In this document: positions 25,475 to 40,189 of the stretch, in pieces
How positions within the stretch are numbered: the first letter of the stretch is position 1
Layout: each line of letters begins with the position of its first letter
Assembly (NCBI RefSeq): GCF_001625215.2
Contig: NC_030384.2
Coordinates: 41,698,390-41,762,389, forward strand
Direction of reading: 5' to 3'
DNA from: Daucus carota subsp. sativus
Taxonomy: Eukaryota; Streptophyta; Magnoliopsida; Apiales; Apiaceae
DNA: 64,000 nucleotides
Notes under the pieces: generated by a model
What the model was told of the DNA's origin: nothing
The model's input: the letters and a program-made list of their open reading frames with translations, nothing else
The model's database searches: none
Program-made: the position numbers and the translations under genes

Positions 25475-26885
25475 GATCAAACACTTGGATAGTGAAAAAA
25501 GTCAAAAATCATGCACAATAACACTTTAATATATAAATTGTTACATGCCCATGAAATTATAATGCCGACCCAGATGATAAAAAGCAGATTTAAGTTGGCC
25601 CTTTTGGTTGATTTTTAGTTTTAGGGCTTGTGGGAGTATGAATCCAGAGAAGGAAATAATTGTTTACTTATTTGTTTTGTGGAGTCATGAGTGTGTGTAT
25701 ACAGAGAATCAGAGATAGATAGAGACAACTGAAAACCATAGTGGACTGTTTAGCAACTACTTTCTCTAAACTGCCGGCTTTTCCATAAATATAAATTGTT
25801 CAATTTTTTATTTGTCAATCATTAATCTCTTTTGATTAGTTTTTTTTTCTTTTTTTTTGAAATTCTTTTGATTAGTTTTTTAAGTCAATGATTTGTTTGT
25901 TTTGGTATCACTCTTTCGTTAAGTTTTATTTAATGTATATAGAATTTATAAATTAGTAAATAAAGGTTAATAATATTTGTTCTGATAAATTAGTCATTAT
26001 AAAATTACTCCGATGCTGTTATTTATTTTCTGCTCTGATTTATATGATAATAATAATCCCTTTGATGGTCTTATGAAATTCTAAATATAAATATATTAGT
26101 GTTTGTAATCTATTTTTATTAGAAAACTTGTTGATTTTCTCATGTTCGATATTTTGATTCAGATAAATTTAAAATGAGTTTGTTCTGAAAAGTTTTTCTA
26201 AATAATGTTATCGTTGATATTAGTATTTTGAATGATAAATATTTTTTCTATTCTTAGTGTTTTATCTTATTTTTAATTTGCGACTAGGTGATTAAGATAA
26301 GAATTATATATATTCGGTAGTGGTGGGTTTATTTTATTATCCCGGGATTAGATTGATATTTACGAATATATGAATTTCATTTAATCATATCTTATTTGTT
26401 AATATCAAACATTTTGAAAATATAGACTACTTATCTTAATATTTTCAAATCCTATAATATTCAATTAATTTACTCACATACGTTTAATCAATATATTTAA
26501 ATCATTCAATTAAAATTAATTTTTTTATGTTATTTAGAAAAAATTGGAAATTTTTTTTGGACCGGACTAAGTGTTGCTTTTGCATCTTAAAAATACTTTC
26601 CGAACTTCTTTAATACACAGAAAGTAGTTCTAAAGATTTTATGACGAGCGAGGGGTATGGCCCCCACCCCATCACATGCGATTTTGCTGAATATCATTTA
26701 TATACAAAGAATTGAAGACACAGCAAGTATGAATGAATTCTGCTTGTCCATGTTTCTCCGTTTTTATTCCTTTCCACGCTTTCCTTCAAGAACGCGCGGG
26801 CCTTTCCTTTATTTTTTAACCACTGGCAACTAATGTTGTTAAAGATCCTAACAAACTAAACCAAGTAATTGGTGATCAATCACTG
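25475..26885. other. Spacer: DHHC leader/promoter and MLO-B 3' region
   Basis: Upstream of the DHHC start the first 300 bases are mixed composition and probably hold its leader and promoter. From 25790 to 26560 the DNA is extremely AT-rich with duplicated words around CTTTTGATTAGTTTTTT near 25830-25880. The stretch 26600-26885 probably carries the MLO-B 3' UTR. No other gene recognised. Confidence 0.5.
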
Positions 26886-29588
26886 TCACAACTCAACTTT
26901 TGTTGTTTCTGCTGGTTGTGAAATATGTGCAGATGCCTCAAGATCCCAGTGCTGATCATCACCATGTTCTGATTCACATGATGACACTGGAGTGTGTGGA
27001 ATGCTTTCACTTTGTCTACTTTCTTCACACACACTTGCTGCTACAAATGCAGCAGGCCCCGCGGCTTTACGGAGCTTCTTTTGGTTTTCTTTTGCAGATT
27101 TATGCCAGTTCTTCAGAGCCTTGGCTGTCTGTTCTTGAAATATTGATTCTTTCATGTGTGAGCCCATCTGCCAGGCAAAAATAACTTCATGTCAGGACTA
27201 AAATGCCGACGGAGTTTGATTTTTATGTGAATTTAGGTGAACTCACTTGTGTGACTAATGAGTAGAGAGGAAAGGTTATGTAGCTGCAGAGGACATGCAG
27301 TGCTACTCCAAGCACCACTCTTAGCAGAACAGATATAAGTTTTTCGTGGAAACATGGCTTGTTACCAAATTCAAACTGCGGTTTTGGAATTATTGAAGTA
27401 ATTAGATGGTGGAAATTTGTAGTAGAGGAAAGCAATCTAAATATTTGGTGAGTTGCTCACCAGTGTAAACAGAAAAAATGCCATTTGAAATGCATTCTGG
27501 AGATGAAATGCAGAATGTAGCGACGTTAGCCTCAGGCAATAACACAATATGTTAAAAGTGTATACATAAGAGTTTTATGAGATAAGTGAGGACCTGAAAC
27601 AAAGTGAGATGAATCAAGATAAGAATCCATTGGGGGCGATGAAACCAGAAAAACTCGTCACTTGGTTGCACCATTGGGGATCCTCTTACAGTGATTGCCT
27701 GATCATTAATTTGCTGAGCCATATCCATAATCACAAGTTCCAATTTTGTACCCACCATCACAAGTATCTACAACAATGCACTCAAACATTTGACTTGTCA
27801 CTAGAAAAAGTTTTCAAGATGTTGTACTGATCAAGTAAAAGTCAAGTTATATTCGTACCAGAAGTGGCACTATTGAAAGCCAAGTCAGTGTGTGCCAATC
27901 TGGATCATTGCCCAAAAGCTAACATTAGCTTCTTTTAACTATTGTTCCAGAGCTTATGGCTGAGTTTGTAACTTAAAAATGTTTAGTGACAAGAAATTAC
28001 TAACCGTAGACATTTAGTATCAAGAAGATGAGAGCAGAAATCCACAGGGGGATACTTCATAGTAAACATGAGGCATGTGTTAATAATACTCCTAGGAATT
28101 TCTGATCATTAAAATTTTGTATTGAAATTGGAGAGAAAGACACCTTATTCCCAAAACTTTCTTGTAGTCATCTTCCATGGATCTTCTAATGTATTTGTGA
28201 AAGTTGAACTTGCTATTAGGTGCAAAATGTGCCTGCAGATTGTTAATTAATATAAGACATTGCAGCATCAAACATTAGATATAAAATGCAATAGGTGGCT
28301 CTTACATTGATAAATCCACTACGAATGGCCATATAATCAGCCTTTGATATGGAACCTAAAAATTGCCTGAAGAATGCCACCTGCAGATTATTACATAATG
28401 TGTCACTTCCAAGATAGAAATTAAGGAGATTCTACAATCCTGAGTTGTTAGAGCAGAGGGGTAGTGTAAGACCGTACAGTCCATCTAATCAGAGGCTCTC
28501 TGGAGAAACCGATATGACGTTTCACAAAAGTAGTTTGACGAGCAATCCTCAATCTTTTTGGATCTGCAATAGTACTGGTAGAATTATGAACTCGTGCATG
28601 GTGTTCTTCATTAGAATAATGTATGGCAAACAATTTACAAGATTCTCTGAAGTATGTACAGAAAAGGATGCTAAACAATTTGAAGAAGTTTAATACCAAC
28701 AGTTACTTGATACTCCAAGGATGTAGCCTCTGCTTCCCAGGCCTTCCATTTCATCATCTATTGAGTTCCAAAAAAATTTCAAGAAAATTGTCTCGAGGGA
28801 GAAGTGCATTTAACAGCTTTTGAGAAGCCAAGAAAAGCTTACCTTGGCCTGTCCAAGAGCCATGAGGATTATACTATACAAAACATGAAAGACTACAAGG
28901 ACAAATATGCACATGTGCAACTGATGCACCCCTTTGTATGATATCAATGAAATTCGGCCCTGCCCCAAAATTAAAAAACAGTTGGTTAACCATTTTACAG
29001 TATATTCTGGTGTACTGAAAATTCTAGTATACCTACCTTGGTTGCACAATAGTCCTCGTGAATCTCGTATTCACCCCCAACTGCCAACCCTCGACGCCAC
29101 ATCATTGCCTCTTCAAATGAAAGCAGTTTTCTCCTGTCACCGCCTTCATTTTGGACATGATCATCATAAAGGCCTCGTTTCTCATGGTTGTGCTTACATG
29201 GGAGCAATGTCTTTCCAAGTTTGATAGGGATGCATATTTTGACAACATAAGTTGTACTCACAGTTAGTAACAGAGATATGAATCCCAATATCATCAATTC
29301 TGCTTTCATTTTCTCCAAGGCTTCAGTCATGGCTCTCTTTTGTCGCTTATGAAATAACTGTCATAACCAAAAAAATAAAAGAAGAAGAGGAATCCAGCAC
29401 AGTCAATAATTTAAATCTACAATCTCATAACCATTATTCTGAAATGAAAAAAAAAAAAATACCTTTGCAAGAGAAAGAATTCCATGTTCAATGGAAATGG
29501 AGATGATAATAAAAACTGCACAAACAAGGGCAACAGCCCATGTCGGTATTTCTTGCAGTGACCTATCGTCTAACTCACTCGCTGCCAT
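26886..29588 (-). CDS. MLO: MLO family seven-transmembrane protein (MLO-B)
   Basis: Second MLO gene, same strand as MLO-A and the DHHC gene. Thirteen exons in coding order: 29588-29463, 29357-29037, 28959-28843, 28757-28697, 28563-28478, 28380-28306, 28232-28144, 28054-28005, 27899-27859, 27767-27594, 27496-27461, 27375-27247 and 27167-26886, giving 528 residues. Landmarks: [114 protein letters not shown], and a calmodulin-binding stretch [12 protein letters not shown]. It lacks two introns present in MLO-A (inside the second exon and the twelfth exon). In TSLEYQ, FVKRH and FHKYI-type motifs it looks nearer barley Mlo and AtMLO3 than MLO-A, so the two are old paralogues. An in-frame upstream ATG does not exist close by; a 5' UTR intron ending just before the start is possible. 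Confidence 0.95.
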
Positions 29589-32099
29589 CACTAGCTGCAA
29601 ACAAAGCTACAGATAATTATGCGTCTGAATGCAGCAAGTTTTCAGTTATCTTGAGCACTTCTGATAGAGCTAGTACTCCTACTTGGTACTGAAAAAGTCG
29701 TCGTATAAGTTTTAACGATCAAGGCCATTAGGCCCTTTATATAGTGCATGTCTAGACATTGCTGTCTTCTGGAAACTTACTATATTTTGAATATTAGACA
29801 TTGTTGTCTAATGGAGTCAAAAATTAAGCTGACCGCTCAGTATATTACTATGTTTGGCATACAGATATACAGATAGTGTTTTTCATTAATTAAAACCGGC
29901 CTTCGCTATCTAAAATATATTAAGTAGAATATACCTAAAAGTTGACATTGATGGAAAATCTACAGCTATCAATTGTCTGAGACTTAAGAGTGAGAGCTTG
30001 TGAATTGGATGTATCAGCAAATGATGCGAAATTGACTTCACATAAGATATATTATAACAGCAGTAGAATAAGTTTAATTGGACATGCATTTTGTCTGTAT
30101 AGTTAAGGTAGCAATTTCTTGACATCATCAGCAACTTCTGATTGCGCGTGAGGGTTGCTACCTATAATGCTAATTTTTTTTATTAATTTGACAACTAGAT
30201 CATTTTGGAAGACCTGGTCAGGCTCAAATGGTGTCTGAGACATCTGTTTTATATTAATATAAATAAGTGATTTTGTTAAATCTTGTTATTAACAGAGTTG
30301 ATCTCTTTATTGGAGTTTTATGGATGTGAGTTGTGAGCATTGTTTAAATAATCATCTCCAGAAGCCAAATAAGTTTTTATTTAGGCCAAGAACCTCATGT
30401 CTGAAGAAAACCTCTGATGTGTTGGTCAGAATTTTGTTTTGATAATAAGATATTAAAGGTAAAAAGGTTAAATTTTACTTGGGAAAAAAAAAGAGGTTAA
30501 GTTTCAGGTTGGCGTAGGCCTCTGAATTTTGAGAACAGAACTAAAAACCAACTGGGTGATGCTACAATGAACAGTCCTGCTCAGCCATGAACAGCTGCTG
30601 GCTTAGTATTCATCGTAATAACGTTGTAGTGTTCGATGGGTTCAAAATGTGTATGTTTTTTTGTTAAGCAGTAATTAAACATCTGTAACTCTCTCTGTCA
30701 CATATTCCACTCTGTTTACATATATATCAGTCATCTGTAGTTAGACCTTATGCGGGCCTAAGAAGCTTCCTGCTTCGAAATCACATGTGATGGAAACTTC
30801 CACTGATGAGACATATGACAACGCTTTGAGGTGCCCTACTTTAGTATAGTATAAGTGCATTGCTGCATGCAACAAACGCGTTTTTGCCTTAAAACATGAA
30901 GGGGTAGAACTAAATACAATTTGTAAAAGAGTGGGAATATACTCCAGTATTGTTTTATTAGAATTCTGTTAAAGATATATTGTGTAGACATTATTAACTA
31001 GTAGCATTAAGACAAATTTAGTTTCCTCCTGAGAGTAAATTTCCAAGGTACTAAATGTTACTTATTTAAGCTTCAGAGTGTCAATTGCTCTGCATCACTT
31101 TCAAGCTGCAGCCACCCTAAAGAGTCAAGACCTTGTTTTGTTTTTGGTATGATACAAGTCAGCTGGCCAATGTATTAGAACTATGATTAACGTATTCGTT
31201 TATAACTAGCAGACCAGTGACTAAAAGGGATGTCAGGGTGCAAGCAAGAAGGCTATAAGTGTTGAAATTGCAGTTTTCTTTGGTTTTGTTTTGAGGCGAT
31301 CTCTGCAAATTATGTTGAAGTAGCTTGGTTTAGTCAGACCACTTATTTGTCTTCATGGTATATCAATAGTCAGCCTTCTTTATTTTCTGTTAAATTAGGC
31401 ATTTTTCTACATTTGTTTAAAATGCAACGAGGGACTTGACAACATCCCATACCCTGATAACTTCCAACACATGCCTCCCGTGAGGGTTGAACAATCCGCT
31501 ACACTACAATACTAGACTTGTCGTGTTCTCTATATAAACGTTTGAAGTTGTTTTTATGCTAATTTACGTTTTCAGTTTAGCTTTTACATACTAAAGAAAA
31601 GTAAAATCCGAAAAAATGTTACTCTATTGACAAGAACAGTAGTGTCGAAACGTTCAAATGTTAAAGAGATCGTCATTGTCCGCCATGATTGATCTGCTAT
31701 AATCCAAAATGAATGAAAAAGAATATCAGCGGTCTTGCAACTACATTAATAAAAGTGTATAAGATCATGCAACAAGGCATGAATAATCTGTGGCTCAGAA
31801 CATGAAGAGTGCAGTACCTTATCTTATAGAAATCTCTACATTTATCATCACCACACATTTCTTCACTCAATTTCCAACCATAGGATGCACATTTCGCTTT
31901 TAAAACGTATATTGTTTCTTTCTGCAATGATTTTTATTTAATACAATACAGAATAACACTAAATTAACTCGAGATAAAAGTAAAGAGGAGTTCAAATTAA
32001 TTTTTATGATACAGTTGAAGTAAATTTTAAGTGTATTATGTATTAACATTGAAAAATAAAAATAAAAAGTAGGTTTTCTCAGAGTCTTTAGTTGCAGCA
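29589..32099. other. Divergent spacer between MLO-B and GAPB
   Basis: A 2.5-kb gap holding the upstream regions of MLO-B (minus) and GAPB (plus). Mostly mixed-composition DNA with no long reading frame, clear transposon termini or RNA gene. One exon-like stretch on the minus strand at 31818-31921 has good splice-site context but no partner exons that I can find. A GATAA word of the light-regulated I-box type lies near 31456, too weak to call. Confidence 0.5.
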
Positions 32100-34477
<2,378 letters not shown>

Positions 34478-35312
34478 TTTTCTTAGTCCCCCCTTTCTTT
34501 TCCCGATTCAAGTTGTCCAGATGACTGTTACCTGTCGTTTGATGTGTTAGTTTTCCCTCGTATGGAATAATTTATCGGACAGAGGATTTGACGATTTGTT
34601 GTTGATGAGATTATTATGAGATTTGGAATATCAGAAAAGAACAGTACATAATAAATCAGTGAGTTTCCAGAATGAAACATATTTGTTTCTCCTTAGTTTC
34701 CAGAGACTATTATCATCATACTCTGTTTTGTTCATTCCAGAGGCTGCGGCCATTTTAAGATAAAGATAATTTTAAAATTAAAATGGTTCTTGAATCTTGC
34801 ATAATACTGTAGATTTGTGCAGAATTTGGGAGGGGTGATTTGAAGTCAAGTGGTGATTGAATTAGAATCTGTGGGGAACATCAAGATACAGATGTTTTCA
34901 AAGATGCCTGTTGTAAAAGTTGTCCTCTGCAACTTTTTAGTACTGCTGCATTTTCTCTCCTTGATTAATGGCACCGTTTCATAATGCTCAGCAGCTGTAA
35001 GAACTAGCCTCCCCCACTCAGTCAACACACAAAACAGTGTTTCCTTTATCTGTTTTACCCTGCATTTCCCATACTTACCTTGCGCATAGAATTCGTCAAA
35101 AGTGCTTCAACTGCTTAAAAGAATGACACTCTGCTCATACAGACTCGACCAACCAAACCAAGTCAAGGAAATAGATCACAGCCTCATCTAACCAAATAAT
35201 TCTCACCTGCACCCTCAGTATTATCCCCTTATAACAACTCGGGTATAGTATCCGTCTTCACAGACCAAGAACTTCGAGATCACCTCTTTCATTTTGCTCA
35301 AGTGCGATACCA
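34478..35312. other. Spacer: GAPB 3' UTR and glucanase promoter
   Basis: The first 200-300 bases are the likely GAPB 3' UTR. The region before 35313 is richer in C and holds a weak TATA-like TTATAAC near 35229-35235, about 80 bp before the glucanase start codon. No other gene is seen. Confidence 0.5.
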
Positions 35313-36861
35313 ATGGCACATTCTTCTCTGTTTTTCTTCCTCGTTATGGTATTTCCGTTTTATTATGTTTCGGGTATTGGTATAAACTACGGTACTCTCG
35401 GAAACAACCTCCCTTCTCCCAAAAGAGTAGCTCAGCTACTCCAATCGACTCTCATCGACAAAGTTAAGATCTATGATACCAACTCACAGATCCTCGAAGC
35501 CTTCTCCAACACCGGCATTGATCTCATCGTGGCCGTCGAAAACAACCTCGTCAAAAACATAAGCGCGGACATATCCGCGGCTGACGAATGGTTCTCATCG
35601 CGTCTCATGCCTTTCATTCCATCCACTTCCGTCACCGTCATCTGCGTGGGTAACGAGTACTTATCCACCGCAGATGGCGACGGCGACAATGGCTTGGATC
35701 CCAAGGCACTCATCCAAGCCATGCAAAACATCCATGCAGTTCTCCTAGCACGAGGCTTGGACCGCAAGATAAAGGTCACAACTCCGCACTCTATGGCCAC
35801 TCTCGCCTCCTCTTTCCCTCCCTCATCTTCCACTTTCGCAACCACTCTCATGCCCATCATGACCGAAGTCGTATCATTTTTAGCCGACACCGTTGCACCC
35901 TTCATGATCAACGCCTACCCGTATTTCGCCTTTCGGGATAATCCCGAAACTGTTAACCTAGATTACGCCTTGCTAGGCAACGCTAGCGGCGTGCATGACC
36001 CGAGAGGCTACACTTACACCAACATGTTGGATGCACAAATCGACGCGGTGCATTCGGCGATCAATGCATTAGGGTTCGGCAACCGGTCCATCGACATAAT
36101 CGTCTCGGAATCCGGCTGGCCTTCTAAAGGCGAGCCTGCCGAGACCGCGGCCACTCCTGATCACGCAAGAACGTACAACACGAGACTAATCGAACGCGGC
36201 CAGTCTGGCCAAGGATCTCCCATGAGGCCTAAAGATAACGTACAAATATTTCTATTTTCTTTGTTCAATGAGAACGAGAAAGAAGGGGTGGCTAGTGAGC
36301 GGAACTTCGGGCTCTTCAACGGAGATGGATCTAAGGTTTATGAAGTGGACTTGAGCTGTGAGTTTTGTAGCGGTGGAGACAAGTTTGGGTTCGGAGAGAA
36401 AGTGGTGTCAGGTGCGGTGAGAGGACCATCGGTTTGGTGCGTGGCTAAGCCGCATGCAGATGAGAAGGTGGTTCAGGCTGTGTTGGATTTTTGTTGCGGG
36501 CCGGGTGGTGTGGAGTGTAGAGAGGTTTATGAGAATGGGAGGTGTTTTGAGCCCAATAAGATTCATGCGCATGCGTCACATGCGATGAATAGTTATTACC
36601 AGATGCATGGGAGGAACTACTGGAACTGTGATTTTAAAGGAACGGGGCTTGTGACATTCAGCGATCCAAGTAAGATTGTCTTCCTTCATCGTCATTTCAA
36701 ATTCATTTCGGGCCAAAAAAAAATCACTAATTTTTAGGACTTAAAAATCGTGTTTGATAAAAGAATTTAAACAAATATAAATACATGGTATTGCGCTGTT
36801 TTGAAACGTGGTTGATTGGTTATGATCAGGTTACGGGACATGCCGGTATTCGCAGCAGTGA
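35313..36861 (+). CDS. Secreted glucan endo-1,3-beta-glucosidase, GH17 with C-terminal X8 (CBM43) domain
   Basis: Hydrolyses beta-1,3-glucan (callose) in the wall or vacuole. Two exons, 35313-36669 and 36830-36861, giving 462 residues. The second exon is only 32 nt and completes the typical end DPSYGTCRYSQQ; reading on past 36669 without splicing gives an artefactual tail. A signal peptide (about residues 1-21, ending VSG) precedes IGINYGTLGNNLPSP. Catalytic residues are present: the acid/base Glu in ICVGNEYLS and the nucleophile Glu in VSESGWPSKGE. The X8 domain starts near VWCVAKPHADE and has its Cys set (CC, C, C, C). There is no hydrophobic tail after X8, so no GPI anchor is expected, unlike plasmodesmal relatives. 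The coding sequence is noticeably more GC-rich than its surroundings. Confidence 0.95.
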
Positions 36862-36955
36862 GTTGGGGAAAGTGAAGTGCTTTTGACTATGTATCACGGA
36901 CCTGTAGGCTGTAGGGCAGCTGATAAAAGGGGATGGTACTACTAATTATTAAGTA

Positions 36956-37259
36956 CTCCATCTGTCCCTCTCATTTCTTTACCGTTACTATTTTGGGATG
37001 TCCCTCTCATTTCTTTACATTACCATAAATAGTAAGTTTTTTCAATCATTACACCCATTATCTTCTCCCACTATCTCATATTTAACAATAAAAACTACTA
37101 TTACACCCACTACCTTCCTCCACCATCTCAAATCTATTATTAAATATTGATGGGTCCCACCACTTTACCCACTTTTCATCTAACTTTACTCATTATTCAT
37201 ACATTGTCTTGGTCTCCGTGTCCCTCTCCAATGTAAACAATTGAGGGGGACGGAGGGAG
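36956..37259. mobile_element. Stowaway-like MITE (Tc1/Mariner type)
   Basis: A 304-bp element flanked by TA (36954-36955 and 37260-37261). The left end is CTCCATCTGTCCCTCTCATT and the right end is the reverse complement type GGGGGACGGAGGGAG. TA target duplication and CTCCCTCCGTCC termini are the Stowaway hallmark. The interior has a second copy of TGTCCCTCTCATTTCTTTAC. It sits about 100 bp after the glucanase stop, so it may be in or near its 3' UTR. Confidence 0.85.
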
Positions 37260-37261
37260 TA

Positions 37262-38480
37262 TGAATTTATAATTTGGTTAGCCACAGCCCCATGGAGGGC
37301 CTAGTAGCCCTACGGATTCTTCAATCATGCTTATTTGGTTTGGTCAGGGAGAGTGGAATCTTTTGTCATCTTTTATGAGCAAAGCATAGGTTTATAAACA
37401 TCCATTTGACTGAATAATCGCCGTACTCAAGATTCGATTTATTCTAAATCCAATTAATTATAATCTATTTTCTAAAAAATTAGTATAATAAATTAAATAT
37501 TGCTATATTATTTTAATATATCCAATTAATTCTTAATTATCTGTCTGATCGCTATTTTTTACGACCGTGAAAAGATGAGCGTGCATGCGCAAGGACAATG
37601 TTACTTTCTCCGTTCTTTCCTTCTTTACTGTTTCACGAACAAAGCGAATTGGCCTTTGTTAGGGCTCCAGTTGTGCTTCTGCACATGGGAAGGGACGTAG
37701 GGTGGCCTAATCAAACCCAATTATTTTGTACGAACGAGCATGAAGTTGTGTTTGTTTTTAATATTTGGCGAAGTATTAGTAATTCTCAGCGAAATCAGGG
37801 CACGCTAGTTGCGTCAAAATTTTATTTCCACAAGATTTAAAACAAGCGAATATCTTAAATATTATATTTTGTAATTATATTTTTCAAATATTAAATTAGG
37901 GTTTATAATAACAAAATATTACATAATGTAGCGTTTAATATATATTTTAAATGTGTTTTATCTTGTTTGGACGTTCAACGTTACATAAAATAACATTGTA
38001 TTGTCTAACATTAGGATTATAAGTGTTTCTTTATGAATTTAAGTTTAAGAAGAATGGATTTTCAAAAAAAAATTAATTTAAGAAGAATGGCAAACGAGGT
38101 GGCGTTTCTATAATCAACGACCTGTTGGTCTGACAAAAAGAATTAACTACCGGCAGCCCGGCACTAGCAATTCGTGGCAAAGCTCCTTTTGCACGCCGAA
38201 TCGAAGTAGTCACGGGCCAGTTATTTAAGTAAAAGATATGGGCTGAAATGTAAAAATGGACTTCATCACTGACCCAGTGGTCACACTCTCTTCATCTCTA
38301 TATATTGAGTGATGGTTTTTATGAAATTTAATTTCATAACTTAATTTTTTTTTTAAATTGAACAAAAACTAATATTTAAATTTTATTAGTTTTTTTTGTA
38401 TATAACTATATTTTGTAGAAGTATTAAAATATGCGTTAAGCAATAAAAAATATATAAAAATGGGTGGGATGGAAAGAATA
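37262..38480. other. AT-rich spacer
   Basis: No gene signal. The open frames near 37600-37840 lack family motifs. AATTTAAGAAGAATGG words near 38040 and 38075 are a small local duplication. No transposon ends seen. Confidence 0.5.
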
Positions 38481-38482
38481 TA

Positions 38483-38714
38483 CTCTCTATGTTTTTTTTA
38501 TGTCACTTTTGACTTGGGCACGTACCTTTAGGTGGGTTGACCGGATAGTAAAATTTAATATTTTTAATTGATTTTTTTTGTGAATTAATTTTTTGATTAC
38601 ATATTTTTATTTAGAAAAAGAAAATTTCAAAAATAAGACTTTTAACTATCCGATCAAAGCACTTAAAAGTGTGTGTCAAAAAGTCAAACGTAATATATTA
38701 AAAAATAGAGGGAG
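38483..38714. mobile_element. Stowaway-like MITE
   Basis: About 232 bp between TA dinucleotides (38481-38482 and 38715-38716). Left end CTCTCTATGTTTTTTTTATG, right end ending AAAATAGAGGGAG; inside, GTCACTTTTGACTTGGGCA on the left is mirrored by TGTGTCAAAAAGTCAAACG on the right. Termini are slightly diverged, so it is older than the copy at 36956. It resembles the copy at 52965. Confidence 0.75.
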
Positions 38715-38716
38715 TA

Positions 38717-40189
38717 ACATAATTGATCCAACTTTATGTATATGCTCCGAGACAAATCGAGTCGAGTCAAACACTATCAATTTCGTGTTTCTTATTATTA
38801 TCGTAATATTAAATATAATTTTTTTTATCAAAAAAATAATACAAAAATGTGAGGAAAATGTGTAAAAGTCAGAAAGTAAATATTTAATCATTAAAAAAAA
38901 TGAGGAAATGGTGAGTCATTATCTATTTACGAGAAATAAAATGTGATCTTAAATATCCAGGAAATGATATAATTCGCCTAAACTAAATATTTGTAACATA
39001 TTTGATATTTCTCGAAATTACAATCTAGAATATTATATAACTAATTTATCATATAATTTAGAATATTATAATTTATATAATTTATTAATATAAATTTTAA
39101 AATAAATCGGAATTCAGATATCAAATACCAATTCATTTAGGTTAAGATCCATGTGTTTTTTTGTTTATGTATGAACTCGGTATCAAAATTTAATGTTTGA
39201 GTACGGTGTGTTAAGTGTCAACAGAATTTCGTATAAAGTTGAGATTAAATGCAAAGATCGATAACGATTTTTGTTTGGTTGGCAAATCTTTTTGCTCTGA
39301 TAAAAACCGACCCAAGCATGCAATGCGCATCTGCGCATTTAGTTTCCCGAGACACGATCCAACGGCTGGGAGTGAGTTGCAGAGTCCGGCATAGGTCAAC
39401 ACGTGGCTACCTAAAAAACCAAACAAACATAAGTCCACTGTTTCTGTCTTTAACCCCCCGCCTGACATCCTGCTTTTACCGCCAACCGCCGGTCACTTTC
39501 CAGTAAACTTACCCCCACACCCTCTCTTCTTTATTCTCTCTCCATCTCTCTCTAATCTCTCTCCCTCTCTCTCTCTCTGGATATCTCTATCAGAAGTTTT
39601 TTGCACATTGCCCTACAACTTACAGCTATCTCAGCAATTCTCCTTATCTGTGAGATCTTCTTATTGCTCCAAGGTTCCATTTTTTTTCTATTTCTTGTAG
39701 AAAATATAAATACCATTTTTTTATTTATTAATTTTGTTGAATTTTATATTAGACTAGATTGTGATAAGTTGTTTGATTCTTAAGTTAGAGTTGCATCTTG
39801 TGGTTGTATTGACTTGATTATGTTGGCTCAGATAGCTTAGTTCAGTGGGAATTGTTAAAGCTGATCTGGGTTTTTGAGGAGGGATTATGTTCTTTGATTA
39901 GATTCTTGTTGGATGTGTTTTATTATATTTAGTTGATTTTGTAGCTAGGGTTTGAAATGTTGCATAGTTTTGAGCTGTTTGATCTTTGAATGGAATTAGG
40001 GTTGAAAAGGTTGTTACCCTCTTTGTGATTATTGAGGCCAAGAGGTGATGAGGCCTGAGGGCAAGGACCCTGATGATTTTGTATTTATTTGGTTTTGGGA
40101 TTATAGACAATTGAGGTTTGATTGAGTTTTGATTAGTCAGGTTTGGTTTATTGTGCAACTCATACAAAAGGCTACTTTTTATAAGCAAT
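38717..40189. other. Spacer and 5' leader of the PP2C gene
   Basis: From 38717 to 39200 AT-rich spacer. From 39250 to 39520 a more GC-balanced stretch, probably promoter. A long CT-rich tract at 39525-39580 is typical of plant core promoters and leaders. The 600 bases between it and the start codon at 40190 are probably leader and may contain a 5' UTR intron; I did not settle its splice sites. Confidence 0.5.

Noticed and set aside
36670-36737. C-terminal extension of the glucanase if exon 1 is read straight through
   Set aside because: A donor at 36670 and a 32-nt exon at 36830-36861 restore the conserved X8 ending, so the extension is intron sequence.
37598-37840. 80-codon frame after the glucanase gene
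   Set aside because: No recognisable motif, no splice or promoter support, and base composition like the spacer.
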